Below the pieces are notes generated by a model. The model ran no database searches and was not told where the DNA came from. It worked only from the letters and a program-made list of their open reading frames with translations. DNA of 64,000 nt from Pseudarthrobacter sulfonivorans. GTDB taxonomy: Bacteria; Actinomycetota; Actinomycetes; Actinomycetales; Micrococcaceae. The DNA lies in assembly GCF_014712225.1 (NCBI RefSeq), contig NZ_JACXBW010000001.1:310001-374000 (forward strand). The letters are read 5' to 3'. Made by a program: the position numbers and the translations under genes. Shown in pieces: positions 7,947 to 17,026 of the stretch (position 1 is its first letter; every line of letters begins with the position of its first letter).

Positions 7947-9405
7947 AAGTAGGGCCCGCCGGCTGGGGGCGCGCCGCATATCCGGAGCGCCGCCGTCGAA
8001 CGGCGTGGAGGACAGCTTCCGCGACCAGATCCGAGACGCCTACAGTCGCCCGTCAGGGCGCCGCGCCCTCGGATGGATGTTGGCCCTTCAGATCACCATT
8101 GCATTGGCCTCCGGTGCGGCCGCGGTGCTGGCGTCTCCGGCTATGTTCGACCATCACTGGCCACAGGTGGTGGTCGCCGCACTGACCGTCATCCTGGTGA
8201 TCATTGCGGTCCCCGCAGCCCTGCGCTTCATCCGGGCCTATGGCACTCAGAAGTTCAAAGCGCACTTCACCGCGGCCCTGATGGACACCATGCTGACAAC
8301 GAGCAGGGAGTGGGTTTGGGCGGTCGATGCCGCGGGGATCTTCACATTCTCCAGTAAAACCAGCGCCAATATCCTTGGGTACCAACCTTCGGAGCTGATC
8401 GGTCGGCACTGCCACCTCCTGATCGCGCCCGAAGATCTCGCCTTGGCACGCCGAGCAGTTCAGGTTGGCCCCCGTTCCGGGGACGCCGGCCCCGAGGGGG
8501 TAATGGTTTGCCTCCGTCACCGTGACGGCAGTCCGGTCTGGGCGGAAGTTACCGGAAGGATCAGCCCCGCCATGGACGGGCGCGGCACAGGATACGGGGG
8601 AACTATCCGCCAACTCCCGCCACGCTCCGCCAAGGAAGCGGCGCTCTCCAGGAGCAGGAGCCGGATCAACGACATCGTCAACGACAACATGTTGCTGACT
8701 GCATTCCAACCCATTTACAGCCTCATCACCGGAGACCTGATCGGCGCTGAAGCCCTCTCACGGTTCGTGACCGATGACGGGTCCGGTGCCGACTACTGGT
8801 TTCCAGAAGCCACGGCGGTAGGCCTCGGGGTCGAACTCGAATTCGCGGCCCTGACGGCTGCGTTGACTGCCGCAGAAGAACTCCCGGACCACGTCTACGT
8901 CGCTTTGAACATCTCCCCGGAAAGCTGCATCGATCCCCACCTGATTAAATTGCTGGAACGCTCCCGCATGCCCCTGACCAGGATCGTTCTGGAACTGACG
9001 GAGCGGCTGGCCGTGGAAGACTACGACGCCCTGTTCACAGCCTTGGCACCGCTGCGGGCGAGCGGGATCCGCGTTGCCATCGACGACGCCGGAGCCGGCT
9101 TCTCCTCCATGCGCCACATACTTCAACTGCGTCCGGAAATCATCAAGCTAGATCAAAGCCTCATCGCCGGGATCCATGAAAGCACCGGTCAGCGGGCGCT
9201 CGGCGCAGCAATGGTCGAATTCGCAAGCAAGATCGGCGCGAGCATCATCGCCGAAGGAATCGAGACCCACGCCGAACTCGACGCCGTAAACAAACTAGGA
9301 ATGCCAGCAGGCCAGGGGTACCTCCTTGGCCGGCCGTCCATCCTGCCCCATGACTGGATACAGTGGCCGACCGTGCTCAAAACGGGGTTGCCTAACGCAG
9401 CATGA
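7939..9405 (+). CDS. Membrane PAS-EAL cyclic-di-GMP phosphodiesterase
   Basis: The protein has 488 residues with two membrane helices (about 45-66 and 76-97), a PAS sensor domain (115-225) and an EAL domain (250-485). EAL signature residues are present: GAEALSRF (Glu271), NISPES, ELTER, DDAGAG (variant of DDFGTG), IKLDQ, AEGIET and GQGYLLGRP, so hydrolysis of c-di-GMP to pGpG is expected. There is no GGDEF domain. The ATG lies inside the DUF916 gene (ATGCTTAA overlap), so production is coupled to the surface complex. The PAS domain may sense a redox or ligand signal. Confidence 0.9.
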   Translation: MLKSRARRLGARRISGAPPSNGVEDSFRDQIRDAYSRPSGRRALGWMLALQITIALASGAAAVLASPAMFDHHWPQVVVAALTVILVIIAVPAALRFIRAYGTQKFKAHFTAALMDTMLTTSREWVWAVDAAGIFTFSSKTSANILGYQPSELIGRHCHLLIAPEDLALARRAVQVGPRSGDAGPEGVMVCLRHRDGSPVWAEVTGRISPAMDGRGTGYGGTIRQLPPRSAKEAALSRSRSRINDIVNDNMLLTAFQPIYSLITGDLIGAEALSRFVTDDGSGADYWFPEATAVGLGVELEFAALTAALTAAEELPDHVYVALNISPESCIDPHLIKLLERSRMPLTRIVLELTERLAVEDYDALFTALAPLRASGIRVAIDDAGAGFSSMRHILQLRPEIIKLDQSLIAGIHESTGQRALGAAMVEFASKIGASIIAEGIETHAELDAVNKLGMPAGQGYLLGRPSILPHDWIQWPTVLKTGLPNAA

Positions 9406-9579
9406 GCGGGCCGCTGAGCGTGACACCTTCCCCTCATTAATCCTTCGCCCAGCTCGCGTGGTGTTGAATAGCAAACTTGTCGCTTCAACAATCGGCTCGC
9501 ACTCGTTGTAAGTTAGGTTTGTGGCTGAATACCCGGCGGCGCTGGGCCGACGCGGATTCAGCTGGAATATGGGGGGTCC

Positions 9580-10365
9580 ATGGGCGAGCTCGGCGTGGCG
9601 GTAGTGATAGAAGATGACAAGGACCTACGCAATCTTATAGAAGGCATACTCTCGCAAGCCGGTTACGCCGTCCACACGGCAACCGAGGGGAGAGAAGGCG
9701 TCGCGATGGTGCGGGACAAAAGGGCCAAGATAGTCACCGTCGATATAGGCCTGCCCGACATTGATGGCTTCGAGGTCCTGCGACGGATCCGTAGGTTCAG
9801 CGATGCCTATGTCGTGATGCTCACGGGCAGGACTGAAGAGCCGGATCTGCTGAGTGCCCTTGATGCAGGGGCCGATGACTACATCACCAAACCTTTCCGG
9901 CCACGGGAGCTGCGCGCCCGCATCACTGCGATGATGCGCCGGCCTCGGCAGCACTTGCTAGACCCTGAGGTGACAGATGCTTTCTCAGGAACCCCGCCTC
10001 CAGACACTCCGGCGAGCGAATCGACCCTCCAACACAACGGGCTGGTGCTGGATCACCGGAAGCGGACGGCTTGTGTGGGCGGGACGCCACTGAAGCTGAC
10101 GCGAAGTGAATTCGATCTGCTCCATCAACTCGTCCGGGCATCCGGAAACGTCCTTTCACGGGCTGACCTGGTCCGTGTGGTCCGGGGAGAGTACTACCCC
10201 GAGGATGCCCTCATCACTGACGCCGATGAACGGGCCGTCCAGGTGCACATTGGCAATCTTCGCCGGAAACTCCAAGACGATGCCGACTCACCGCGTTGGC
10301 TGCAGACGGTCCGTGGAGCCGGCTACCGGCTGGCGGACCCTGTGATCTCCGGCCGCTCAACGTGA
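9580..10365 (+). CDS. OmpR/PhoB-family response regulator
   Basis: The protein has 261 residues: a receiver domain (1-120) with the acidic pair in VVIEDDKD, phosphoacceptor Asp55 (VTVDIGLPD), the Thr in MLTGRT and Lys in ITKPF; then a linker and a winged-helix DNA-binding domain (about 150-258) with VGGTPLKLTRSEFDLL and VQVHIGNLRRKL..VRGAGYRL. No histidine kinase is encoded next to it. The 3' end overlaps the 3' end of the opposing Hpt-like gene by 43 bases. GGGGGG precedes the ATG at 9580. It probably controls the WxL/EAL operon or related genes. Confidence 0.93.
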   Translation: MGELGVAVVIEDDKDLRNLIEGILSQAGYAVHTATEGREGVAMVRDKRAKIVTVDIGLPDIDGFEVLRRIRRFSDAYVVMLTGRTEEPDLLSALDAGADDYITKPFRPRELRARITAMMRRPRQHLLDPEVTDAFSGTPPPDTPASESTLQHNGLVLDHRKRTACVGGTPLKLTRSEFDLLHQLVRASGNVLSRADLVRVVRGEYYPEDALITDADERAVQVHIGNLRRKLQDDADSPRWLQTVRGAGYRLADPVISGRST

Positions 10366-10853
10366 TTGCCACACGATGCAACAGAACCAGACGAACCCCC
10401 CTTGCGAAGGTACCGGTGTTCGAGTTCGGCGATTGTGGCAGGACCATGAATCGAAACCATTGCCAACGCCTCGTAATGCAGGTCCCCCTCCCGCACAGCG
10501 TCCTCCAGCACCGCTGCGAGACGTGCCAGCCGTAGTCCCCCAACCATGGCGGATGACACCTTCAAGCTGATGACCGCGTCCAGGGCTGCAGTTCGGTCCC
10601 CGCTCTGCAGCGAATCAACGAGGCGGCGCTCCCGCTGCCCCCAAAGCTCCGAATAGTCCTCGGCGAAATCCCTGGCCATCTGCACTCGTCCCAGCTGATC
10701 TTCCAGACCTTTCAGAACGGCAAGATCCACCAGAGGCAGCTCCTGGCCGTCAAGCTCCACAGCGGCCACTGTAGGCGCTGTGGAGCTTACCGCCGTCCGA
10801 GCTGGCCTGGCGCCCTCCGTGGCTCGGGGCGCGGTAGGTTCTGAGATGGCCAT
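10323..10853 (-). CDS. Hpt-domain protein lacking the phosphoacceptor histidine
   Basis: The protein has 176 residues. The central part (about 90-130) follows the Hpt pattern (A-H-x-L-K-G-x-S-x-x-L-G-x-x-x-L): the sequence reads AVISLKVSSAMVGGLRLARL, then AAVLE. The position of the essential His is Ile, so it should not carry phosphate. The first 30 residues are Ala/Thr/Pro-rich. The gene converges on the response regulator and overlaps its end, suggesting a linked regulatory role, perhaps as a phosphorylation-independent partner. The last 20 residues may be only readthrough of the overlap. Confidence 0.68.
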   Translation of the reverse strand: MAISEPTAPRATEGARPARTAVSSTAPTVAAVELDGQELPLVDLAVLKGLEDQLGRVQMARDFAEDYSELWGQRERRLVDSLQSGDRTAALDAVISLKVSSAMVGGLRLARLAAVLEDAVREGDLHYEALAMVSIHGPATIAELEHRYLRKGGSSGSVASCGNHVERPEITGSASR

Positions 10854-11425
10854 TATTCGAGATTACGGTCCTTCAACTATGAAGGGGCACCAATTCGGCC
10901 GATCCTGCGCAAACCCTTCCTCACTCTTGTGCCCATGAAGCTCCCGGCCCAGGAACGCGTGGATCTTCACAAGGCGCGATGGAACGCAGACGACGCATGG
11001 CCCGCAGCATTTGGGTGCTCCCCCTTCGGACTTTGGGTGCTCTCCCTTCGGACAGTCGCAGTTCTTACGCAGGACCCGTCCAACGCCCAGCGAACACGGT
11101 GACCGGACGCGGATGTCCTCGGACCAACCAACAAGTGCGTGATTTCGGCTCTCTTAGGGCACCGATATTTGACACCGTAGCGGCGGATGAGGCTGTTCGG
11201 CTAGGTCAACGTCGTTGCTTTGGACCGCAGTGACGTATCCGCACTCCTCTCGATCCTGGCCAAGCCGTGAAACTGGCGAGGAATAGTCCACACCTCGGAT
11301 TGGCGAGTACGCCATACACGAGATCGACTTACCAGGGATCTCCCACCAAATTTAGTCCCTTGCCCATAGTTTCAACACCCAGCACTTGAAGTTGCAACGT
11401 GCCCCATGGTGGCTCCGCTCGGTTC
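10854..11425. other. Intergenic region, no gene seen
   Basis: This is about 570 bases between the Hpt-like gene and the end of the exporter gene. Apart from the 22-bp tandem repeat at 11010-11053, nothing with coding character was found on either strand. The first part must hold the promoter of the Hpt-like gene. Confidence 0.5.
11010..11053 (+). repeat. Two 22-bp direct repeats in tandem
   Basis: The unit TTTGGGTGCTCCCCCTTCGG plus AC occurs at 11010-11031 and again at 11032-11053 with a single C/T difference. The repeat abuts exactly. No function is known; it may be a binding site or a slippage product. Confidence 0.8.
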
Positions 11426-13033
11426 CTACCGTGCAGCGGTGGCCGCCTCGTCGTCGTCGGCGGTGATGAGGATGTTGCCTTCGGAAATCGACTCGGAGAG
11501 GACGTCGTGTTCGATGGCGGTGGCCAGCGGCTTTTCATTGATGAAGACGAGGACGACGGCGGCGATCACTGCCAGCGGGACCATCCAGATGAAGATGGGC
11601 GTGAGTGCGTCATTGTAGGAGGAGACGATCAGTTCCTTGATCTCCGCCGGCAGGTGGTTGACCAGTGCAGGGGTGAGGGAGTTAGATCCGCCGGGTGTGC
11701 CGCCGCCGGTCGCGGCGGCGGGCAGGCGCTCGGTGAGGAGGTCGGCCAGCCGGCTGGCGAACAGGCTTCCCACCACTGCTGAGCCGAGGGTGGCGCCGAT
11801 CTGGCGGAAGAAGTTGTTGGACGCGGTGGCGGTGCCCACTTCACGCAGCGGGAAGGAGTTCTGCACAATGAGGACCAGCATCTGCATGCTCAGGCCCAGT
11901 CCAACGCCCATCACGGCGAGGTAGGCGCAGATTTCCCAGAGCGGCTGTCCGGGCTTGAGGGTGGAGAGCAGCACCAGGGCCACGGCCACCAGCACCGAAC
12001 CGGCGATGGGCATCCACTTGTACCGGCCGGTCCTGCTTACCAGCTGGCCGGAGCCCACGGAGGCCACCAGCAGGGCGCCCATCATGGGGATCATCAGCAG
12101 CCCGGATTCGGTGGCATTGACACTGAAGGCCATCTGCAGGTAGGTGGGGAGGTAGCCGATGGCGCCGAACATGGCCACGCCGATCAGCAGGCCAGCGAAG
12201 GTGGAAAGGTTGAAGTTCAGGTCCTTGAACAGGTGCAGCGGGATGATGGGCTCCGCGGTGCGGCGCTCGACGAAGACGAACGCGACGGCGGCCACGCCGG
12301 TGACAGCGATCAGGGACAGGATGATGGGGTCAGTCCATTCGTACTTGCTGCCGCCCCAGGTGGCGAAGAGCACCAGGGCCGTGGTGGCGATGGCCAGCAG
12401 GAACATGCCGCCGAGGTCCAGCTTGGGTTTTCCGGTGTGCTTGGGCAGTTTCAGGAAGAAGAATGCACCGGCGAGGGCCAGCAGTCCGAGGGGGATGTTG
12501 ATCCAGAAGACCCAGCGCCAGCCGGGCCCCTCGGTGAACCAGCCGCCCAGGAGCGGTCCGGCCACGGAGGAGATGGCGAAGACGCCGCCCATCAGGCCCA
12601 TGTACTTGCCGCGTTCGCGGGCCGGAACCACGTCGGCAATCACCGCCTGCGAAAGGATCATGAGCCCACCGCCGCCCAGACCCTGGATGACGCGGGCGGT
12701 GATGAGCATGCCCATGTCGTTGGCCAAGGCGCCGATGACGGAGCCGATCATGAACAGGGTGATTGCTGCGATGAGCAAGGACTTGCGGCCCATTAGGTCA
12801 CCGAGTTTGCCGTAAACGGGCATTGTGATGGTGGAGGCGAGTATGAAAGCGGTGATAACCCAGAGCATGTCACTGACGCCGTGGAGTTCGCCCACGATAG
12901 TGGGGAGTGCCGTGCTGAGCACGGTCTGGTTGAGCGACGCGAGAAGCATCGAGAGCATAAGGCCGACGAACAGCAGGACGATGTGCTGCTTTTCGGGGGC
13001 CTGCCCCGCCTTGGGTGCGGTGGGGTTGGTCAT
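11426..13033 (-). CDS. DHA2-family (EmrB/QacA) multidrug MFS exporter
   Basis: The protein has 535 residues and about 14 membrane segments, usual for proton-driven DHA2 drug exporters. Family motifs are visible: LNQTVLSTALPTIVGEL in helix 1, GKLGDLMGRKSLL (motif A) after helix 2, and RVIQGLGGGGLM in helix 4. The C-terminal tail is acidic and cytoplasmic. The ATG overlaps the stop of the TetR gene by 4 bases, so repressor and pump form one operon, controlled presumably from the operators at 13667-13709. The last 150 bases are repeated as relics at 5.8 and 21.5 kb. Confidence 0.95.
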   Translation of the reverse strand: MTNPTAPKAGQAPEKQHIVLLFVGLMLSMLLASLNQTVLSTALPTIVGELHGVSDMLWVITAFILASTITMPVYGKLGDLMGRKSLLIAAITLFMIGSVIGALANDMGMLITARVIQGLGGGGLMILSQAVIADVVPARERGKYMGLMGGVFAISSVAGPLLGGWFTEGPGWRWVFWINIPLGLLALAGAFFFLKLPKHTGKPKLDLGGMFLLAIATTALVLFATWGGSKYEWTDPIILSLIAVTGVAAVAFVFVERRTAEPIIPLHLFKDLNFNLSTFAGLLIGVAMFGAIGYLPTYLQMAFSVNATESGLLMIPMMGALLVASVGSGQLVSRTGRYKWMPIAGSVLVAVALVLLSTLKPGQPLWEICAYLAVMGVGLGLSMQMLVLIVQNSFPLREVGTATASNNFFRQIGATLGSAVVGSLFASRLADLLTERLPAAATGGGTPGGSNSLTPALVNHLPAEIKELIVSSYNDALTPIFIWMVPLAVIAAVVLVFINEKPLATAIEHDVLSESISEGNILITADDDEAATAAR

Positions 13034-13656
13034 GAGAGTTTCCTTTGCAAGTGGTGAAAAAGTGCAAGCGCGGGTGCGAGTTCCGCGGGGGTGAGTCCTG
13101 TGGCGGGGTCGAAATTGGGGGTCGTGGCCGTGAACTTGGCAGGCACGGCGGCGAGCATGACAAGCATTCTCGCGGTCTCCCCCGGGCTGAAGCCCTCGGC
13201 ACCGCCGGACCAGGAAGGATCGCTGGTCAGGGCTACGCCCACGGCCTCACAAACCAAGGCTTCGCCTTTGGCCATGTATTCCATCTGGCGGCGGTGCAGA
13301 TTGGGGTACCGCTGCAGCAACTCGCGGCGCCGGCTGTTATCCGTACTCCCGAGCGCCGACCGAGCTACGGACACCAGCAGGAGCGTCACTTGGCCCAGGA
13401 GGTCAGCCGCGTCGGTGAGTTTTGCTGCCTCGGCAGGGTCCAAGACGGGCTCACGGAGACCGAGGACCGCATCCTCCTTAGCCGGGAAATAGTTAAAGAA
13501 CGTTCGGGGTGACACTCCTGCGCTCTCTGCGATGACTTCCACCGTGGCCTTATCCAGGCCGCGCAACCGGGCGAGCGATGCGGCGGCCTCGTGGACGGCG
13601 GTCCAGGTTTCTACCTTTTTTCGCTCGCGCAGAGTCGGGGTAGTTGCTTCAGGCAT
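13030..13656 (-). CDS. TetR/AcrR-family transcriptional repressor
   Basis: The protein has 208 residues. The N-terminal helix-turn-helix (about 8-58) is typical: TWTAVHEAAASLARLRGLDK, TVEVIAESAGVSPRTFFNYF, PAKEDAVLGL. The C-terminal ligand-binding half has no special features. It overlaps the exporter gene by 4 bases (ATGA) and likely represses its own operon, with release by a pump substrate. The TTGCA-type repeats immediately upstream are candidate operators. Confidence 0.94.
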   Translation of the reverse strand: MPEATTPTLRERKKVETWTAVHEAAASLARLRGLDKATVEVIAESAGVSPRTFFNYFPAKEDAVLGLREPVLDPAEAAKLTDAADLLGQVTLLLVSVARSALGSTDNSRRRELLQRYPNLHRRQMEYMAKGEALVCEAVGVALTSDPSWSGGAEGFSPGETARMLVMLAAVPAKFTATTPNFDPATGLTPAELAPALALFHHLQRKLS

Positions 13657-13666
13657 CTAGATATTT

Positions 13667-13709
13667 TTGCATAACTGCATTTATTGCACAAATGCAACTT
13701 CTTATGCAA
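13667..13709 (-). promoter_or_regulatory. Candidate TetR operator cluster upstream of tetR-exporter operon
   Basis: The 80-base gap upstream of tetR carries TTGCATAA (13667-13674), the palindrome TTGCA-CAAA-TGCAA (13684-13697) and TTATGCAA (13702-13709), the last being the inverse of the first. TGCA-TAAC-TGCA lies in between. The stretch is much richer in A+T than its surroundings. Dyads next to a tetR gene are the usual binding sites of the encoded repressor. Confidence 0.6.
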
Positions 13710-13734
13710 CGGACGTGCCGTGCCGCCCGTTCAC

Positions 13735-14883
13735 CTATGCAAAGGCGCTCCTAGACCGTCCGGCCAGTTCCCGGGCGCGCTCCGGAACGGAACGGACGAC
13801 GTCGGGCTCTAACTTTTTGGAGGCCCAGCGGCGGATGGGGCGCTCCACATAGCGGAACGACAGCCACGCCATCAGCACGGTCACCGCTGCCGCGAGCGGG
13901 ACGCGGAGCCACAGTGCCGGGACGAGGGGTATCAGCAGGAGGTAGACGGGCAGGTGCCAGAGGTAGGCGGCGTAGGAGAGGTCGCGGCCGGGGTTGGCAA
14001 GCCAGGGGTGGCTCAGGATCCGTGAGGCGAGGCCGGCCGGGCGGAGGACCAGCGAGCCGATGACCAGCCCGGCGAGCACGGCCAGGGCGGTGGGGCCGCC
14101 GCTCCAGAAGACATCGAACCAAACTCCGGGCGTGTTCGGCTCAGCGAGTACGAACACCGCTGCCGCCAGGGCGAGCCCGGCGAGCGGACCGGCCCAGCGT
14201 GCACCGGCCTGCAGGGCGGCGTGGACCCGGGAGCCCGGGCTGACCGACGCGAACACCAGGGCCAGGGTGCACCCCATCAGCAGCTGGTCGGCCCTGGTGT
14301 CCGGCCCGTTGTACAGCCGGGCCAGCGGCGCCCCGTCCAACACCAGGAGCAACCGTGAAACCAGGAACCCAAGAGCCAGGACGGCGGTCAGCCAGGCGAC
14401 GGTGCGGACCTTCCAGAACCGCAGCATCACCAGCAGGACCACCGGCCAGACCAGGTAGAACTGCTCCTCCACGGCCAGGGTCCAGGTGGGGCTCAGCGCA
14501 TTGCCGCCGGTGGAGGCACCGAACATCCCGAAGTTGGACAGGTTCATGACGTAACCGGCGGCCGGGATGGAGTTGGCGGCCTGGCCGCCCCACCCAGAGG
14601 CCGGGAAGACCAGGCCGCCCAGAACCACCACGGCGCATACCGCCAGCAGCGCGCGCCAGAGCCGGGCCAGCCGCTTGGCGTAGAAGACGCCCAGCCGCAG
14701 CCGGCCCGTGGCCCGGTACTCCTTCATGATCAGGAGCGTGATCACAAAGCCGCTGAGCGTGAAGAACACGTCCACACCGACCGATCCGCCCGGGACGAGT
14801 TCCGTCACGGTATGGAAGAGGAAGACGCCAATGACCGCGACGGTCCGCAGACCATCCAGGGCATGTTTCCGTCCGGAGATCAG
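13735..14883 (-). CDS. Acyltransferase-3 (OafA-like) membrane protein, start uncertain
   Basis: This is an acyltransferase-3 protein of about 380 residues with about ten membrane segments. It would transfer acetyl or other acyl groups to a surface polysaccharide. Visible motifs are GVDVFFTLSGFVIT, SPTWTLAVEEQFYLVWPVVL and YAAYLWHLPVYLL. Homology to the paralogue at 17729-18883 extends upstream to HALDGLRTVAVIGVFLFH near 14873. In that frame there is no ATG, GTG or TTG before the stop at 14929-14931. A CTG at 14883 gives the expected length; the first GTG (14808) would cut off helix 1. An ATG at 14929 is in another frame, so a one-base frameshift is an alternative. Confidence 0.75.
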   Translation of the reverse strand: MISGRKHALDGLRTVAVIGVFLFHTVTELVPGGSVGVDVFFTLSGFVITLLIMKEYRATGRLRLGVFYAKRLARLWRALLAVCAVVVLGGLVFPASGWGGQAANSIPAAGYVMNLSNFGMFGASTGGNALSPTWTLAVEEQFYLVWPVVLLVMLRFWKVRTVAWLTAVLALGFLVSRLLLVLDGAPLARLYNGPDTRADQLLMGCTLALVFASVSPGSRVHAALQAGARWAGPLAGLALAAAVFVLAEPNTPGVWFDVFWSGGPTALAVLAGLVIGSLVLRPAGLASRILSHPWLANPGRDLSYAAYLWHLPVYLLLIPLVPALWLRVPLAAAVTVLMAWLSFRYVERPIRRWASKKLEPDVVRSVPERARELAGRSRSAFA

Positions 14884-15309
14884 CCCGTTCCCGGGCGCAA
14901 ACGGGCGTTCCGACCAAGAATTCGCCCATCAAGCTTACGTAACGTTTTGGTAAGTGCGCTGAGTGGCGAATGCTGCTGCCCTTGTTGGAAGTCGGCGGGC
15001 TGAGGCTCGGACCAGAGTGCAGATATGAGGAGCCGCCTCGCCGCCCTTCGTTGATCCACAAGGGCTCAAAAGGGCAAGGGTTCGGGACAGGCGTCTGTCT
15101 TGCGGGAAAACTTTCCGCCCGAGGTTCGGCCTCCATGGCCCGGTGCAGGGTTTCGGATGGGCCGATGTCATGACATCCGGCGAACGCTCACCTCAGCACT
15201 TCCGCCAATTGTCGCCCCCATTACCAGTGCGCCACCCCTAGGGGGATTGCGGTCTGCTGTATCGTTGTCCACGACTGTACGGGGGGACGATTACACAAGG
15301 ACGCACCGC
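14884..15309. other. Divergent intergenic region
   Basis: This lies between the acyltransferase and the polymerase gene. Open frames run through parts of it on both strands, but none has coding character. It should hold promoters in both directions. AAGGA precedes the ATG at 15310. Confidence 0.4.
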
Positions 15310-16857
15310 ATGAAAATCACGAGTCCGAACATCGCTGCGGTCAGAAACACCTTAGGACTTGGCACCACACTGCTAGTGACAGTAGTCGCCGCGGTGGCCT
15401 TGGCATTTATCGATATCCGGTTCGCGTTCGCGCCGTTTGGGGTCTGGGTCATTCTCCTGCTGGTCCGGTCCGTGGGTTTCGGTCAATTCACACCAACACG
15501 GCCGATCGGTTGGCTGTATGCCGCGATCATTTTCACTACATGCTGGGCGCCATCACTGGGGACCTTCGGCACCCTCGCGAGGTTCGGGCTTGCGGTACTC
15601 ACTGTGGTTGCGCTCGTGCATAGTTTTCGGGCGACAGCCCCACCGCGATTAGACCGCCCTCTGAAACTCGGTCTAGCGCTGCTGGTCCTCTCGCTCGTCT
15701 TGAGTACCGTTGCGGCCGCGTCCGCCGGGTTTGGCCTGTCTCGCCTCATCAACTGGTCAATGTTTATCCCCCTTGTGTGGTTGGTTATTAGGAAGCCGGA
15801 CGTCAGAGGTGCCGGGTTTGGGATGGTCGCAACCTGCGTCTTCCAGATGATAGGCGTAGGTTTGCAGGTTGCTGGCCTTATGAAGGGCACATGGGGCGGC
15901 CTCCTCATTTCAGGGTTGACTTACAATCCAGTATCAAGTTCCTGGCTGAAGCGGTACACCGGATTTATGCTAAACCCCAACGATCTGGCTCTCGCTCTCG
16001 CATGCGGCATCATTGTCCTCGCAGCTTGCATCCTTGGCAAGGTCTCAGCGCGAGTGCGAGTTGGCTGCCTCACCCTTATCGCGCTCTTTGCTGTGGGCGT
16101 CATTTCGACCGGTTCACGCGGCGGGCTAGTAGCGGTCGTACTGGGTGTCGGTATCCTTTTCATGGCTGCCGGTCGGAGGGGCTTGGCCCTTGGGATTGTG
16201 GCAGTTGCATTAGGTGCAACCGTTTACTTGGCGAGCGGCTCGCGGGAACTTGACCGTATAGTACAGTCCTTCGGTGAGATAGTTTCCGGCACGGACGCCA
16301 GTTCTACACAGCGTAGCGGCATATGGATGAGCTGGCTCGGAGCCGGCGATGGAGGGAGCTGGGTCTTAGGGAACGGCTTTGGTGGCTACGCCCCTGACAT
16401 CTTCGCCCAGCAGCGCGGTCTGGACATCGATCCAACCTTGGCCACGCGGGCAACGGTAGACAACAGTTGGCTCAAGATGCTGCTGGAGTCTGGCATCGTC
16501 GGCGTATTCGGCATGGCACTCACGATGCTGTCCCCGCTGTTGGCCTCGCTCAAAAAGTCAGATGGCGAACGGCGCCCTTGGGGCATCGCCTCCGGCGCAG
16601 TCTTACTCGCCATACTCTGGCGATCGATTTCGGTCGACATGCTGGATAAGAACCCGTGGAATGCCTTGGTATTCCTCGCGGTAGGCTTCGCCGCTGCGTC
16701 CACCTTCCAGTCACATGAAGAACCCGAGCTAAAAAGCAAGGTATGGCAGCGTCGAAACAAGGCATTATCGATTGATTCGATTCAATCAACGCCCCACTCC
16801 CCAACGGCTTGCTTGGATTCCAGGGGTCGTTGCAACACCTGTTGGTTAGGTGGTTAG
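15310..16857 (+). CDS. Wzy/O-antigen-ligase-like polysaccharide polymerase, C-terminus replaced by IS sequence
   Basis: The protein has 515 residues with ten or more membrane segments. It has a large periplasmic-type loop and the STGSRGGLVAVVLGVG stretch typical of the Wzy_C / O-antigen ligase family, plus LNPNDLALALACG. Such proteins join lipid-linked repeat units into polymer outside the membrane. The start is the ATG at 15310, preceded by AAGGA. The frame runs across the left end of an IS remnant at 16825, so the last 11 or so residues and the stop (TAG at 16855-16857) come from IS DNA. The membrane core is complete, so it may still work. Confidence 0.82.
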   Translation: MKITSPNIAAVRNTLGLGTTLLVTVVAAVALAFIDIRFAFAPFGVWVILLLVRSVGFGQFTPTRPIGWLYAAIIFTTCWAPSLGTFGTLARFGLAVLTVVALVHSFRATAPPRLDRPLKLGLALLVLSLVLSTVAAASAGFGLSRLINWSMFIPLVWLVIRKPDVRGAGFGMVATCVFQMIGVGLQVAGLMKGTWGGLLISGLTYNPVSSSWLKRYTGFMLNPNDLALALACGIIVLAACILGKVSARVRVGCLTLIALFAVGVISTGSRGGLVAVVLGVGILFMAAGRRGLALGIVAVALGATVYLASGSRELDRIVQSFGEIVSGTDASSTQRSGIWMSWLGAGDGGSWVLGNGFGGYAPDIFAQQRGLDIDPTLATRATVDNSWLKMLLESGIVGVFGMALTMLSPLLASLKKSDGERRPWGIASGAVLLAILWRSISVDMLDKNPWNALVFLAVGFAAASTFQSHEEPELKSKVWQRRNKALSIDSIQSTPHSPTACLDSRGRCNTCWLGG

Positions 16858-17026
16858 TAGTAAATCACGTAGACGCTCGGCTGGAGTATTCCAAGCCGAG
16901 CGTTTTGCGTGGGCGTCCGATAAGTTCCTGCGCGACGTGTTTCGAGGTCTTCAGGCCCGTAGACGGAGAGGTCGGTGCCCTTGGGGAAGTACTGGCGCAG
17001 CAACCCGTTGGACGCTCCTATGTTTG

